Counted from the stretch's first letter, positions 36,681 through 46,405 are shown. The stretch is DNA of 64,000 bases from Rheinheimera mesophila (GCF_000986865.1 NZ_LAVS01000001.1:224767-288766), one strand, 5' to 3'. Made by a program: numbers and translations. The notes: a model not told the origin generated them from the sequence alone.

Positions 36681-37655
36681 ATGCGTCGATTGGCTCCGGC
36701 CCTGCGTCTAGATGGCGCAGATGCAGAACTGATAGATCTGATTAAAAGTATAGTTGCTGCCTGTAAAGAAATTTCGTTCCGGGTTGGCCAGGGTGAACTC
36801 TCCGATGTGTTGGGGTCCACTTTAAATGAAAATGTGCAGGGCGAAACTCAGAAGAAACTCGATGTCATCTCCAACGAGCTGCTCAAAGATCTGATCCTCG
36901 AAACGGGTTCTGTAATGGCGATTTCTTCTGAAGAAGAAGAAAGCACTGTCCCAGGCAATCCACAAGGTAAATACCTGGTGACCTTCGACCCACTGGATGG
37001 CTCGTCCAACACCGATATCAATAGCTTAATAGGCACTATTTTTTCTATCCTGCCTGCCCCGCAAGGCGCAGATCCAGCCGATCCGTCTATCTTCCTGCAA
37101 CCTGGTACAGCTCAGATTGCCGCAGGTTATGTCTTGTACGGCCCTGCTACCCTGATGGCTTTGACCACAGGCAAAGGCACCAAAATGTATACGCTGGATA
37201 AAACCTATGGCGGTTTTCTGCTGACCACAGAACAGGTCAGTATTCCAGGTGTGACCTCTGAATTTGCGATTAACATGTCAAACCAACGCTACTGGCAACC
37301 TGCAATGCAGAATTACATTGCCGACCTGCTCAAAGGCAAAGAAGGCCCACGTGGTAAAAACTTTAATATGCGCTGGATAGCCGCTATGGTCGGTGATGTA
37401 CACAGAATTTTATGCCGGGGCGGTATCTTTGCTTACCCACGGGACTTAAAAGACCCGAAAAAACCAGACAAACTGCGCCTGATGTATGAAGCCAATCCAA
37501 TGAGCTTTCTGGTCGAACAGGCAGGCGGTGCCAGCACGACAGGCTATGAGCGGATTATGAAGATCCAGCCTGTGGATATTCACCAGCGGGTCCCGGTCAT
37601 TTTAGGCTCAAAACACGAAGTGGAAAGCTGCCTGCAGTATCATCAGCCGATGTAG
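36681..37655 (+). CDS. fbp: Fructose-1,6-bisphosphatase class I
   Basis: A 324-residue class I FBPase. [11 protein letters not shown] (about residues 109-119) holds the metal-binding residues, and [10 protein letters not shown] and [15 protein letters not shown] supply the substrate site. It removes the 1-phosphate of fructose-1,6-bisphosphate in gluconeogenesis. GGAT upstream of ATG 36681 is a modest RBS. It is divergent from mpl with 200 bases between, in which I see no clear promoter. Confidence 0.95.
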   Translation: MRRLAPALRLDGADAELIDLIKSIVAACKEISFRVGQGELSDVLGSTLNENVQGETQKKLDVISNELLKDLILETGSVMAISSEEEESTVPGNPQGKYLVTFDPLDGSSNTDINSLIGTIFSILPAPQGADPADPSIFLQPGTAQIAAGYVLYGPATLMALTTGKGTKMYTLDKTYGGFLLTTEQVSIPGVTSEFAINMSNQRYWQPAMQNYIADLLKGKEGPRGKNFNMRWIAAMVGDVHRILCRGGIFAYPRDLKDPKKPDKLRLMYEANPMSFLVEQAGGASTTGYERIMKIQPVDIHQRVPVILGSKHEVESCLQYHQPM

Positions 37656-37693
37656 TGGCTTGGTTGATCAGCGCCTTTCTCAGGTTGAAAGAA

Positions 37694-37786
37694 CGGCGAC
37701 AAGAAAGTGAGACCCCATGAACATAGTCCACTATGTGAGTGGGGCGAAAGCGCGCAGGCAACAAAGCTGCGGCTGCAAGTACGACG
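37694..37786 (+). repeat. Intergenic repeat family, copy 1
   Basis: This 93-base unit is identical, base for base, to 37818-37910, 124 bases further on. The core is the inverted repeat ACATAGT-cc-ACTATGT, flanked by CCCCA and TGGGG arms. The left end of this copy is not shared (it lacks the TAAGTAATTG segment seen in other copies). Confidence 0.92.
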
Positions 37787-37795
37787 CCTATTAGC

Positions 37796-37910
37796 CTAAG
37801 TAATTGCAGTTGCAGCGCGGCGACAAGAAAGTGAGACCCCATGAACATAGTCCACTATGTGAGTGGGGCGAAAGCGCGCAGGCAACAAAGCTGCGGCTGC
37901 AAGTACGACG
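37796..37910 (+). repeat. Intergenic repeat family, copy 2
   Basis: This copy has the fuller left end CTAAGTAATTGCAGTTGCAGC seen also near 58322, followed by the 93 bases shared with copy 1. TTGCAGC at the left can pair with GCTGCAA at the right, enclosing the inner hairpin. It ends about 25 bases before the ppa -10 box. Confidence 0.92.
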
Positions 37911-37933
37911 GCTATAGCCATATTCACGTCCGC

Positions 37934-37942
37934 TGCTATAAT
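37934..37942 (+). promoter_or_regulatory. Extended -10 promoter of ppa
   Basis: TGCTATAAT is a consensus extended -10 element 33 bases before the ppa ATG. No strong -35 is visible, which an extended -10 can tolerate. Confidence 0.65.
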
Positions 37943-37974
37943 GCAGCACCAAATTTCAGAACAGAGGAAGCGTT

Positions 37975-38505
37975 ATGAGCTTAAGTCAGGTTGCCGCAGG
38001 TAAAAATCTGCCAGATGAAATTAATGTCATCATTGAAATTCCGGCCAATGCCGATCCAATTAAATACGAAGTAGACAAAGACACAGGCACTGTCTGGGTT
38101 GACCGCTTTATGGCGACTCCGATGTTTTATCCGTGCAACTATGGCTTTGTAAACCACACGCTGTCGTTAGATGGCGACCCGGTTGACGTGCTAGTGCCAA
38201 CACCTTACCCATTGGTACCAGGTGCAGTGATCAAATGCCGTCCTGTTGCTGTGTTGAAAATGGCGGACGAGTCAGGTGAAGATGCAAAAGTATTGGCGGT
38301 GCCAATCAGCAAACTGACAAAGATCTATGACCATATTCAGGATCTGAACGACGTACCAGAACTGCTGAAAAACCAAATCCAGCACTTCTTTGAACGTTAC
38401 AAAGAGTTAGAGCCAGGCAAATGGGTCAAAGTCATCGGCTGGGGCGACAAAGCTGAAGCTAAAGCTGAAATTACCAGCTCTTTCGAACGCGCACAGCAAA
38501 AGTAA
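37975..38505 (+). CDS. ppa: Inorganic pyrophosphatase
   Basis: A 176-residue family I pyrophosphatase. [12 protein letters not shown] (about residues 65-76) carries the catalytic aspartates, with [15 protein letters not shown] and [11 protein letters not shown] as flanking family blocks. It hydrolyses PPi and so drives biosynthetic reactions. GAGGAAG precedes the ATG. A terminator follows. Confidence 0.96.
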   Translation: MSLSQVAAGKNLPDEINVIIEIPANADPIKYEVDKDTGTVWVDRFMATPMFYPCNYGFVNHTLSLDGDPVDVLVPTPYPLVPGAVIKCRPVAVLKMADESGEDAKVLAVPISKLTKIYDHIQDLNDVPELLKNQIQHFFERYKELEPGKWVKVIGWGDKAEAKAEITSSFERAQQK

Positions 38506-38515
38506 GACTTGCTAT

Positions 38516-38544
38516 AAAAAAACGGCACCAGGGTGCCGTTTTTT
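38516..38544 (+). terminator. Terminator of ppa
   Basis: AAAAAAACGGCAC-cagg-GTGCCGTTTTTT is a standard intrinsic terminator just after the stop codon. The next 230 bases up to the chemotaxis gene show nothing else I can name. Confidence 0.92.
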
Positions 38545-38775
38545 ACTCAGTTTCAGTACCCAAATACAGTAACTCAATCCCCCCTAGCCGCTGTACTGCC
38601 GCCGTTGCACAGCCGCAATAGCTTTTTCTCAAAAAAACGCAAAATCTGATAAAAACTTGCGCAAATATCTGTTATTTTCAGCAGCAGATTGAGTTTGCTT
38701 AGCGCGACCAATTTCATTATTAAAATAATAAATTCTACTTCAGCCACGAGATTGAAGTAGTGCAGGGGTAAGGTT

Positions 38776-39912
38776 ATGGCTTTGTTTGAAATCGGGTCTG
38801 CGCGGACCAAAATTATACTATCTGTCACTATCACGCTGCTGACTATGCTGCTACTGGTCACTGTGCTGGCCCACCACTGGCTTGGGTCGGCGCTGATTAT
38901 TGCATTCGCTCTGGGACTAAACTGGATACTGGTTCAATCGGCAGTTCAAAGCTATCAGCACTACATTGCTGAGCAAAAGTTGTTAATTCAGCGCTCTGTG
39001 CAGGAAAAAAATCTGGCGTTGAGATTAACCACTGTCGGAACCAGTCAGTTGACTCAAGAGCGTGAACAATTTAATCAGTGGCTTGACCTGCTGCAGCAGC
39101 AACAGCAGCAATCTGCCTCTGAGCATGAGCAGTTAAAACAACTGGTCGCCGCTATCCGTCATATGGCGGCTGACGAGCAAAAGCATCTGGGGCAACAACA
39201 ACATACTGTAGGTCAAACCTTGACTATGGTGGAGTCGATGAACCAAAGCGTGCTGGATGAAGTGCAAAGCGCAAATCTGGCAGCCGAAGCAGCAAACCAT
39301 TCCAACCAAATAGCCAAACAAGGTCAGCAGACTGTCTTCAGTACAGTGCAGAATATCGAGCAACTGGCACAAAACTTACAGCAGGCATCGGCTACTATTG
39401 CTCAGTTGGAGCAAGACAGTAATCAGGTTGGCGCCGTACTGGAAGTTATTAAAGGGATAGCGGAGCAAACCAATTTGCTGGCATTAAACGCAGCCATTGA
39501 AGCAGCACGGGCTGGCGAACAAGGCCGTGGTTTTGCCGTAGTTGCAGATGAAGTCCGCACCCTGGCATCGCGCACACAAAAATCCACAGAACAAATCCAG
39601 CGCACTATTGAACAGTTACAAAGTGCGGCCCGTGAAGCAGTACAAAAAATGAAGTTAAGCAGCGAACAAGCCGATTTGAGTGTGCAATCAGCCAATCAGG
39701 CCGGTTTGTCGTTGCAGGAGATCACCGGCAGCATAGCGCAAATTTGTGCGATGAATCAGGAAATCGCCTCAGCAACGGATGAACAGCAACACTTAACTAA
39801 AACTATGCTGTCTTACATCCGGGATATCACCACTCATACCACACAAAGCCAACAAAACAGTAAAGAGTTACAGCAGATGGGAGAACAACTGGCGTTAATT
39901 GCAGCCCGCTAA
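38776..39912 (+). CDS. Methyl-accepting chemotaxis protein
   Basis: A 378-residue receptor. Two closely spaced transmembrane helices (about 13-35 and 37-57) leave no periplasmic domain, and there is no obvious HAMP domain. A long coiled coil leads to the signalling hairpin (about 225-262: [20 protein letters not shown], then [12 protein letters not shown]). It should control CheA through CheW, sensing something in the membrane or cytoplasm. Gln-rich stretches mark the coil. The gene is unlinked to other che genes here. Confidence 0.9.
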   Translation: MALFEIGSARTKIILSVTITLLTMLLLVTVLAHHWLGSALIIAFALGLNWILVQSAVQSYQHYIAEQKLLIQRSVQEKNLALRLTTVGTSQLTQEREQFNQWLDLLQQQQQQSASEHEQLKQLVAAIRHMAADEQKHLGQQQHTVGQTLTMVESMNQSVLDEVQSANLAAEAANHSNQIAKQGQQTVFSTVQNIEQLAQNLQQASATIAQLEQDSNQVGAVLEVIKGIAEQTNLLALNAAIEAARAGEQGRGFAVVADEVRTLASRTQKSTEQIQRTIEQLQSAAREAVQKMKLSSEQADLSVQSANQAGLSLQEITGSIAQICAMNQEIASATDEQQHLTKTMLSYIRDITTHTTQSQQNSKELQQMGEQLALIAAR

Positions 39913-39925
39913 AACGGCCAGCGGT

Positions 39926-39963
39926 CAGAGTCAAATGAAACAGCCAGGCTGCATTTGACTCTG
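39926..39963. terminator. Long hairpin between convergent chemotaxis and REC-GGDEF-EAL genes
   Basis: CAGAGTCAAATG pairs perfectly with CATTTGACTCTG over 12 bases; the inner CAGCCAGGCTG is a further short palindrome. T-runs are poor, so it may act as a bidirectional terminator or 3' end protector. Confidence 0.6.
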
Positions 39964-39973
39964 CTCTGATAAG

Positions 39974-42190
39974 TTAACTTTTGGCTAAAAACTTCAGCAA
40001 ATCCGCCGCTGTCATTGGCTTGGCGTACATAAAGCCTTGTGCTTCCTGGCAGCCCATAGTCCGCACTGCCTCTTCTTGAGCTTTAGTCTCAATGCCCTCG
40101 GCTATAGTCGCCAAACCAAGCTTCTGGCCTAAGGTCACTACAGTCTCAGCGATTAAGGTGCCGTTGGGGCGAGCGAAATCCTGAATAAAAGCACGATCAA
40201 TTTTAATCCGATCTAAAGGCAACTGTTGTAAATAGCTTAAAGACGAAAAACCTATACCAAAATCATCAATCGCGACTTTAATCCCAAAGGTTTTTAGCTT
40301 GTTTAGGGCCGCAATCACAATTTGTGGATCGTCCATCACCACAGACTCGGTAATCTCCAGCTCCAGTAACGCCGGATCGACCTGGTAACGTTCCACACAA
40401 TCAATAACAGACTGCACAAACCTGTGATTACGAAACTGCGGCATCGACACATTCACCGCTATCCGTAATTGAGGAAATCCATGAGCTTTTAAACTCTGTA
40501 GCTGTTTACAGGCCTGTTGTAATACCCAGTCCCCGATTTCAATAATAAGGCCCGAATACTCGGCCAAAGGGATAAACACCGCAGGAGATACAAAACTGCC
40601 ATCCGCCTGGGGCCAGCGCAGCAATGCTTCCATCCCCAGTACATGGCCGCTTTTTAAACAAATTTGTGGCTGATACCAAAGTTGTAATTTATCTTTCTGG
40701 AAATCTGATCGCAAACTGCGCAACATGACCAGCCTGTCGACCATCTGCTCTTCCATCTGAGCACTGTAATATTCATAGTTTTGCGCCAGATGTTTTTTGG
40801 CTCTGTTCAGCGCTATATACACATGCTTTAGAATAGTCAGACCATGCATAGCGCTGTCGCGTAACCGGCAGAAACCAAAGCTGGCATTGACTTGAATCGA
40901 ATGTTCAGAACATTGGAATGGCATCTCAAAAATACCGGACAAAGACTCAGGCGTCAGTGCTTGCTCAGGCCCAATCAGACCGAAGACATCGGCTCCAATC
41001 CGACCGATCTGAGCGATTTCGCCAAACTGAGCAACCAGCCGGTGCGTGATCGCAATCAATAACTCGTTGCCTGTTTCCTGCCCCAATCCATCGTTTACAT
41101 CAGAGAAATGGTCGATATCAATCAGTACAGCCACATTACGGGCAGGATCCAGACGACGGGTTTCCTGCAACAACGCAGTAAACTCGTTACGGTTTGGTGT
41201 CTTGGTTAAAGGATCGATATAAGCGGCATGTTTGAGCTGCTGAAACAGTGTGACATTTTCGTAGCCAATTGAAATATTGCTTAAAAATACCTCAATCAAC
41301 TGCCGGTCAAAATCTTCTACTGGTCTGTTGGTTTCAATGTAAACAGCGGCTGCATGTTCCGTGTTGCCTAAATACAACACCGTATCTTTTTCAGTGAAGA
41401 TATGCCGCCTTTCTTCAAGGCAAGTGGTGATTTGCTGAATAATTCTGTGGTTGTTCAACCGCTCCAGTTTGCACTTGATATAAGGCGCATAATGCCCTGC
41501 AGCTCCTAACACATAGATATTGTCACTGCTGCTGCCATCGTCTTCAATCTGAGCACAGAGCACCCCTTCAGCGTGCAAACCAATAAGCGAAGAGATCTGA
41601 GTCACCACCCCTTCCGAAAATTCATGCAGTGAATGCTGCTCCAACAAATTGGCGCCAGCATTGATAATTTTCTGCAAGCCGATACGGTTCTGATTGATAG
41701 TGCGAATTTGCTGGTAACTGCGGATGGACGAAATGATAGCAGTAACCAGTTTGTTGCGGGTCAGCTCAGTTTTGGTTTTGTAGTCATTGATGTCGTATTC
41801 TTTGATCACGCTCTCTTCCGGAGCATAACCGGGCTGACCAGTACGCAGAACTATCCGTACCTCGTCCATTTTTAATTCATCACGGATTTGCTGCACAACC
41901 TTAAGGCCTGCGTCGTCAGACTCCATCACCACGTCAAGTAAAATGACCGCGATATACGGATGTTGTGCCAGAAACTTCAGCGCTTCTTTACCAGAAAAGG
42001 CATGGTGGAATACTAACTTACGATCTAAAACCAATAAGTCGGACAAAGCCAGCTTAGTGACCGTATGAATTTCTTCGTCATCATCCACAATCAGCAGGTG
42101 CCACTCACCGCTGGATTGGGTTTCTGCTTCCGAATCTATTTCGTCTTCTGCGAGGAACAGAAAATCATCATCTGCTGCTTTTGACACCAT
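39974..42190 (-). CDS. Response regulator with DUF3369, degenerate GGDEF and active-type EAL domain
   Basis: A 738-residue protein. An N-terminal receiver (about 28-150; phospho-Asp in VILLDVVME) is followed by a DUF3369-type sensor region (about 160-315), a GGDEF domain (about 325-480) and an EAL domain (about 490-735). The GGDEF signature reads GADVF, so cyclase activity is unlikely. The EAL domain keeps EALLRW, EITES, DDFGIGFSSL, IKIDRAF and AEGIET, so phosphodiesterase activity is likely. It would couple a histidine kinase to c-di-GMP breakdown; the partner kinase is not identified, but the degenerate hybrid kinase is 1.2 kb away. Confidence 0.9.
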   Translation of the reverse strand: MVSKAADDDFLFLAEDEIDSEAETQSSGEWHLLIVDDDEEIHTVTKLALSDLLVLDRKLVFHHAFSGKEALKFLAQHPYIAVILLDVVMESDDAGLKVVQQIRDELKMDEVRIVLRTGQPGYAPEESVIKEYDINDYKTKTELTRNKLVTAIISSIRSYQQIRTINQNRIGLQKIINAGANLLEQHSLHEFSEGVVTQISSLIGLHAEGVLCAQIEDDGSSSDNIYVLGAAGHYAPYIKCKLERLNNHRIIQQITTCLEERRHIFTEKDTVLYLGNTEHAAAVYIETNRPVEDFDRQLIEVFLSNISIGYENVTLFQQLKHAAYIDPLTKTPNRNEFTALLQETRRLDPARNVAVLIDIDHFSDVNDGLGQETGNELLIAITHRLVAQFGEIAQIGRIGADVFGLIGPEQALTPESLSGIFEMPFQCSEHSIQVNASFGFCRLRDSAMHGLTILKHVYIALNRAKKHLAQNYEYYSAQMEEQMVDRLVMLRSLRSDFQKDKLQLWYQPQICLKSGHVLGMEALLRWPQADGSFVSPAVFIPLAEYSGLIIEIGDWVLQQACKQLQSLKAHGFPQLRIAVNVSMPQFRNHRFVQSVIDCVERYQVDPALLELEITESVVMDDPQIVIAALNKLKTFGIKVAIDDFGIGFSSLSYLQQLPLDRIKIDRAFIQDFARPNGTLIAETVVTLGQKLGLATIAEGIETKAQEEAVRTMGCQEAQGFMYAKPMTAADLLKFLAKS

Positions 42191-42212
42191 GCTCCGACCT
42201 TTTTTACATCAG

Positions 42213-42241
42213 CTATAATGGACTTTTTGAAAGCATATCAA
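42213..42241 (-). promoter_or_regulatory. Promoter of the REC-GGDEF-EAL gene
   Basis: On the minus strand TTGATA and TTATAG are spaced by 17 bases, about 25 bases upstream of the start codon. The remainder of this 307-base divergent gap (to 42497) holds no gene; the plus-strand gene has AGGTG as its RBS, and its promoter is less clear. Confidence 0.65.
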
Positions 42242-42497
42242 GGTTCTGTTGCACAAATACAAGCATATACCCTGAATTAGCTTTAGCAATCAGAGCCCAT
42301 CTTACAGCTTTCCTTGGTAAGCTTTTAATCCAGTTGTTCTACACTATACCCTCGGACAAAAAAAGCAATTCATTTTATTAAAACCATTAAAAATCATTGA
42401 TTTAACACATTGGCAAACTTCTTTTGCAGTCCTGACCACTTTTTTGCGCTATTGTGAAAATTCAATACAAAGAACAGTCTTCACCTGAGGTGTATTC

Positions 42498-43412
42498 ATG
42501 CAGAAAATCTCTGCAGGTCGTGGTCATCAACGTTTATTGCAACTGGCGCGCAGTCAGTTGGGCCAGGAGTTCGCTGCCAAAAGCAGCACTGCTACTCCGG
42601 AGGCTGTCAGCCAGGTTCAGGAAAGTGACTTTAATCAACGTCACCAACGGCTGGCACAGCGCTCCGGCGCTCCAGTTTCTATTGACACCGGCTTTAAAGG
42701 ACCAACACTTTCACAACGCGCCGAACGGCGTGAACGGATGAATAAAGAACGCCAACAGGCCAATTTAGAAAAAATCATGGCGCTGGCACTAGACTTTTGC
42801 CCGGATTACGTCGCAGATATCGATGTAGACCCGGATTGGTTTCAGCAGTACTGTGATTTAGTGCTGAATATTTCCAATCAGACCATGCAACAGCTCTGGG
42901 CGAAGATACTGGCAGGTGAAATTGGTCAGCCCGGTAGCTTTTCGCTAAAAACCTTATTTTTGTTACAACGAATGAGTTACAAAGAAGCCCTGGCGTTACA
43001 AAAAGCAGCCAGTCTGACCTGCAGAGTCAGATTGCAGGACAGCGGTCATATTTATTTTGGTTATGTCCGCAAACCCTCAGTTTGGCAGTTACTGACCGGC
43101 CGCAGCAGAGCCGTGTTGAATCTGAGCCAGTTTGGCCTGACTTATCCGCAAATCCTAAGCCTGATTGACTTAAATCTGTTGCATCAAACTGAGATAGAAA
43201 GTGGTGAATTGATCCCGCAGCAAAGTCTGCAACTGCAATACCATCAACACCAATTAACCTGTAAAGCCAGGCACTCAGGTGTGGTATTGCAGTACTACAA
43301 ATTTACTCCGGTGGGGGCAGAACTCTTGCCTTTATTAAACAGTCAGGCTAACCCGGCTTATCTGCAAGCGGTGAAACAACTGTTTAGCCCGGTATTAGAT
43401 TTTGACAGCTAA
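42498..43412 (+). CDS. Conserved hypothetical, TIGR03899-like
   Basis: A 304-residue soluble protein with no signal or membrane segment. The central block LDFCPDYVADIDVDPDWFQQ and the following SNQTMQQLWAKILAGEIGQPG look like the TIGR03899 family of Vibrio and Shewanella proteins; this name is from memory. No function is known. Its last 29 bases overlap the end of the converging kinase-like gene. Confidence 0.68.
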   Translation: MQKISAGRGHQRLLQLARSQLGQEFAAKSSTATPEAVSQVQESDFNQRHQRLAQRSGAPVSIDTGFKGPTLSQRAERRERMNKERQQANLEKIMALALDFCPDYVADIDVDPDWFQQYCDLVLNISNQTMQQLWAKILAGEIGQPGSFSLKTLFLLQRMSYKEALALQKAASLTCRVRLQDSGHIYFGYVRKPSVWQLLTGRSRAVLNLSQFGLTYPQILSLIDLNLLHQTEIESGELIPQQSLQLQYHQHQLTCKARHSGVVLQYYKFTPVGAELLPLLNSQANPAYLQAVKQLFSPVLDFDS

Positions 43413-45546
43413 GTTGCTGGCAACGTCGGATCAAATCCGCCACTTTATGTGCATCTAACGGCTTGATCACTACATCATTCATGCCTGCCTGATGGAACTG
43501 CTGGATCTCCTGAGTTGAGGCATGGGCGGTAAATGCCATGATCACCGTATCCTGATGTTGAGGTAACTGTCTGATCATATGAGTAGCCATGACTCCAGAC
43601 ATGTCTGGTAACTGAATATCCATCAGAATCAACTGATACCTGCCACTCTTGGCAAGGCGTATCGCTTCAGCGCCGGTTGCCGCAGTGTCAACCTCGAACT
43701 GCTGCTGCCCCAGTATGGCTTTTACAAAAGCCAGATTCGTGGTGTTGTCATCCACCACCAGTAATCGCAGTGGCTGTTCTGTAGCTTGACCAGCAAGACA
43801 GTGCCGGATATGCGCTGACAACATAGGATTGCTCAGCACCGGACATTGCAATAATGCCTGCCAATCGTTCAATTGGGTCGGTTCACAAAATGCAAGCACC
43901 GGAGTACGGACTGTCAACTGATTCAGGTCCTGCCAAAGCTGATCTGCAGCCTCGGGGCCGGGCAACTGGACCAGCACTAAATCGACCAGTCGATGTTGCA
44001 CCTCCAGTTGAAGTTGCTGTAGCTGTTGGATGTGGATCACTTGCTCTGCAATAGAGTATACGCTTTGTTTTAATACCGCAGCTCTGATCGGGTTGGCATC
44101 CAGATAAACTGCGGTTTGATACATAGGAAGTTCTTGACTGCTCACTGCGGTCAGGGTCAATTCCACACGCACTGAGCAGCCTAAGTCCTCCAGAGCCGAG
44201 ACCGCTAATTTTGCACCGAGCCGGGACATTAATCGGGCACAGAGTTGCGGAACCACTGCGCTAGGGTCTGTTGTCGAAATCGCCTGTCTTATGGCTTTGC
44301 TTTGGCCTGAGTGGTCGAACTGCAGCAGGAGTTTATTCTCAGAGAAGGCCTGCAGGTTAACATGCAAACTCAGTTCATTTTGTTGCAGATCCTGCATCAC
44401 CAGCCAGACGATTTGCTTCAGTAACTCCGCCGTATGTTGAGCGAAAAACTGCACTTCAGACAAGCTTAGAGCCGGATCTTCCACCACCACAACATGCACT
44501 TTTTCAAGCTGTAGTTCGCTTTGCCACAGCGCCACTTGCGAAGCCAGCCATTGCGGAAACCATACGGTCTCCGGCTGCAATTCAATCTTGTCCAGTAACT
44601 CCTGAGTTTGCAGCCAGTTGAGCAATTGAGTCTGCTGCTCTACTTGCCCCTGCTGGCCCAACACAGCAAGCTGTTGCCACTGCCGTAACCTATATTGACT
44701 GTGCTTTAAATCCTCAGCCAGAGCCTTCAGTTGTTGCTGATGGTTTAACTCCAATTGCTCACGCTCTGCCTGACTATGTTGCCCTTGCTGTTGCTCTAAC
44801 TGGCTTTGCTGCTGAAGTTGCTGTTGCAACTGTTGTTGCTGCGCACAAAGCTGACGGGTAAGCTGATTCAGCTCCGCAGTATCAAAGGCCAGGAGCTTTT
44901 TTTCATCCACTCCCGGTCGCTGAAGCACATCTTGAATTTGTCGTAAAAAGGCTTGCCATCGTTGGTGTTGATGATAAAAAATTCGGCGCTGTAACCACAA
45001 TGCCACAACAACAATAGTCACTAAAACTGTGCCCCACAAACCGCTCTGCCACCACCACAACTGCGATAAACGCAATGGCGATATTTGAATAGCGACATAA
45101 CCTAAGGTACTGCCCTCAGCCGCAACTTTATTGCTGTCGAAATAACTCATACTGGCAGGGGTGACCATCACAGTGGACCACAACAACGTAGAGCCGTCCT
45201 GTAGGGCTTTTTGTCCTGTTAAATCACGGGTTGGGCTAAAATTAAACAGTTCGCGCGGAAACTGGGTGGCGGCAAACAAATTGCCATCCGCCTGATACAC
45301 CAAAATAGCTTTGATAGGTAAAGTGCTTGAAAAGCTGGTGGCCAGCAGATGGCCTTTGACTTGCTCTACTTTATTCTGAACTAAAAAAGGTTCCACCATC
45401 AAAGACAAACTCATCAGCAATTGCTGCTCGGCTTGTACTCTGACCATAGTTTCATGACGTAACTGCAGTTTGGCTGATATATACAGACACAGCACAACAA
45501 GTACCACTGAACCTATCACCAAACCCAGTTTAGCTTTTAACGTCAT
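43384..45546 (-). CDS. Degenerate hybrid sensor kinase with intact receiver (BarA-like layout)
   Basis: A 720-residue protein. Two transmembrane helices (about 7-25 and 168-188) flank a periplasmic region. A Gln-rich coiled coil follows (about 200-300). I find no HisKA phosphorylation site (HExRTPL) and no clear N or G boxes: the kinase-like part at about 320-460 has lost them. A degenerate receiver-like segment (about 470-575) precedes a good receiver (about 595-715; VVDDN, LMDIQLPDMSG, KPLD). It may be a phospho-accepting scaffold or a decoy. BarA-type proteins are the nearest layout. It overlaps the TIGR03899-like gene at its 3' end. Confidence 0.75.
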   Translation of the reverse strand: MTLKAKLGLVIGSVVLVVLCLYISAKLQLRHETMVRVQAEQQLLMSLSLMVEPFLVQNKVEQVKGHLLATSFSSTLPIKAILVYQADGNLFAATQFPRELFNFSPTRDLTGQKALQDGSTLLWSTVMVTPASMSYFDSNKVAAEGSTLGYVAIQISPLRLSQLWWWQSGLWGTVLVTIVVVALWLQRRIFYHQHQRWQAFLRQIQDVLQRPGVDEKKLLAFDTAELNQLTRQLCAQQQQLQQQLQQQSQLEQQQGQHSQAEREQLELNHQQQLKALAEDLKHSQYRLRQWQQLAVLGQQGQVEQQTQLLNWLQTQELLDKIELQPETVWFPQWLASQVALWQSELQLEKVHVVVVEDPALSLSEVQFFAQHTAELLKQIVWLVMQDLQQNELSLHVNLQAFSENKLLLQFDHSGQSKAIRQAISTTDPSAVVPQLCARLMSRLGAKLAVSALEDLGCSVRVELTLTAVSSQELPMYQTAVYLDANPIRAAVLKQSVYSIAEQVIHIQQLQQLQLEVQHRLVDLVLVQLPGPEAADQLWQDLNQLTVRTPVLAFCEPTQLNDWQALLQCPVLSNPMLSAHIRHCLAGQATEQPLRLLVVDDNTTNLAFVKAILGQQQFEVDTAATGAEAIRLAKSGRYQLILMDIQLPDMSGVMATHMIRQLPQHQDTVIMAFTAHASTQEIQQFHQAGMNDVVIKPLDAHKVADLIRRCQQLSCQNLIPG

Positions 45547-45566
45547 GTCAATTGAACTCTGATATC

Positions 45567-45634
45567 CCTGACCCGCACTATAAGCTGGACCTCAAAGCAG
45601 AACAATAGTTATTCTGCGTTGAGGCAGGGTCAGG
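45567..45634 (-). other. Large nested inverted repeat between barrel gene and kinase-like gene
   Basis: CCTGACCC (45567-45574) pairs with GGGTCAGG (45627-45634). Inside lies CCTCAA-a-GCAGAA with TTCTGC-g-TTGAGG, a 12-pair stem with one mismatch and a nine-base loop. It lies downstream of the barrel gene on the same strand and could be its terminator or a processed 3' end. No T-run is present. Confidence 0.6.
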
Positions 45635-45652
45635 TCGTTGGTTTATCTGGTG

Positions 45653-46402
45653 TTAGAAATGCAGTTCAGCAGAAATAAAAGCACCGTCGAAAGTCAAATC
45701 TGCATCCAGATTATCAATATCGTCCAGTTCAAGTTTGGTTTTTTTCACGCCAGCTTTTAACGCCAGATCAACAGCCAATGAATCGATCAACTCGTAAGCC
45801 ACACCAAACTGCATATCCGACAGAGAACTGCCGTCATAGCTGACATAATTGACTTCAGCAAAGACTTTGGTACCAGTGCCTAATAAACCAAAACTACCGT
45901 ACAGATACCCCATAGGGATCACCGCAGACAGGTCCTGCGTTGCGCTTTGGCCCTGGCTTGCCACCGTAATATCACCGTCAATGTATTTAGCGGTAACGCC
46001 TAAATCAAGGCTTACTAAGTCATTATCCAGCAGCTCGTAGTAAAAAGTGGCGTCAATGTTGGATAAATCCAGATCCTGAGCGACTTGAGTACCGACAGCA
46101 AAAACCTGATCGGCAAACTCAAAAGTACGGTTTAAACTGGTCGTACCGTCAGACGTTATGCTATTACGCTGCAGCTTGATATTTGGCAACAAAGGAACAG
46201 GATGCTCAACTTTGATGTAAAAGCTGCTTAAGTTTTTATCGTCGAATTCAAAGTTCTGCTGATTGCCTGTCTGACCAAAGCTACCTTTAGCATCAGCGAA
46301 ATGCAGATCTGCACCAAGATACACCCCACCAATGGTATCTGCCATTGCTGCAGGAACTGCCAATACTGCCATCACTACCATACTTACTAAAGACTTTTTC
46401 AT
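45653..46402 (-). CDS. Outer-membrane beta-barrel protein, TIGR04219-like
   Basis: A 249-residue protein with a signal peptide (cleavage after AAMA, about residue 21). Alternating amphipathic beta strands run to a C-terminal FISAELHF ending in Phe, as expected for a barrel recognised by BamA. The sequence GGVYLGADLHFADAKGSFG is like TIGR04219 barrels of Shewanella-type bacteria (name from memory). The role is unknown. AAGGATAAAGC precedes the ATG. The DUF2333 gene ends four bases upstream, so co-transcription is expected. Confidence 0.78.
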   Translation of the reverse strand: MKKSLVSMVVMAVLAVPAAMADTIGGVYLGADLHFADAKGSFGQTGNQQNFEFDDKNLSSFYIKVEHPVPLLPNIKLQRNSITSDGTTSLNRTFEFADQVFAVGTQVAQDLDLSNIDATFYYELLDNDLVSLDLGVTAKYIDGDITVASQGQSATQDLSAVIPMGYLYGSFGLLGTGTKVFAEVNYVSYDGSSLSDMQFGVAYELIDSLAVDLALKAGVKKTKLELDDIDNLDADLTFDGAFISAELHF

Positions 46403-46405
46403 GCT

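Noticed and set aside
37694..37910. CRISPR-like tandem repeat
   Set aside because: Only two units of 93 bases with one 31-base gap, no third unit and no cas gene. Divergent copies elsewhere show it is a dispersed element.
42214..42219. Plus-strand TATAAT as promoter of the TIGR03899-like gene
   Set aside because: It is almost 280 bases before that gene and overlaps a better minus-strand promoter (TTGATA-17-TTATAG).
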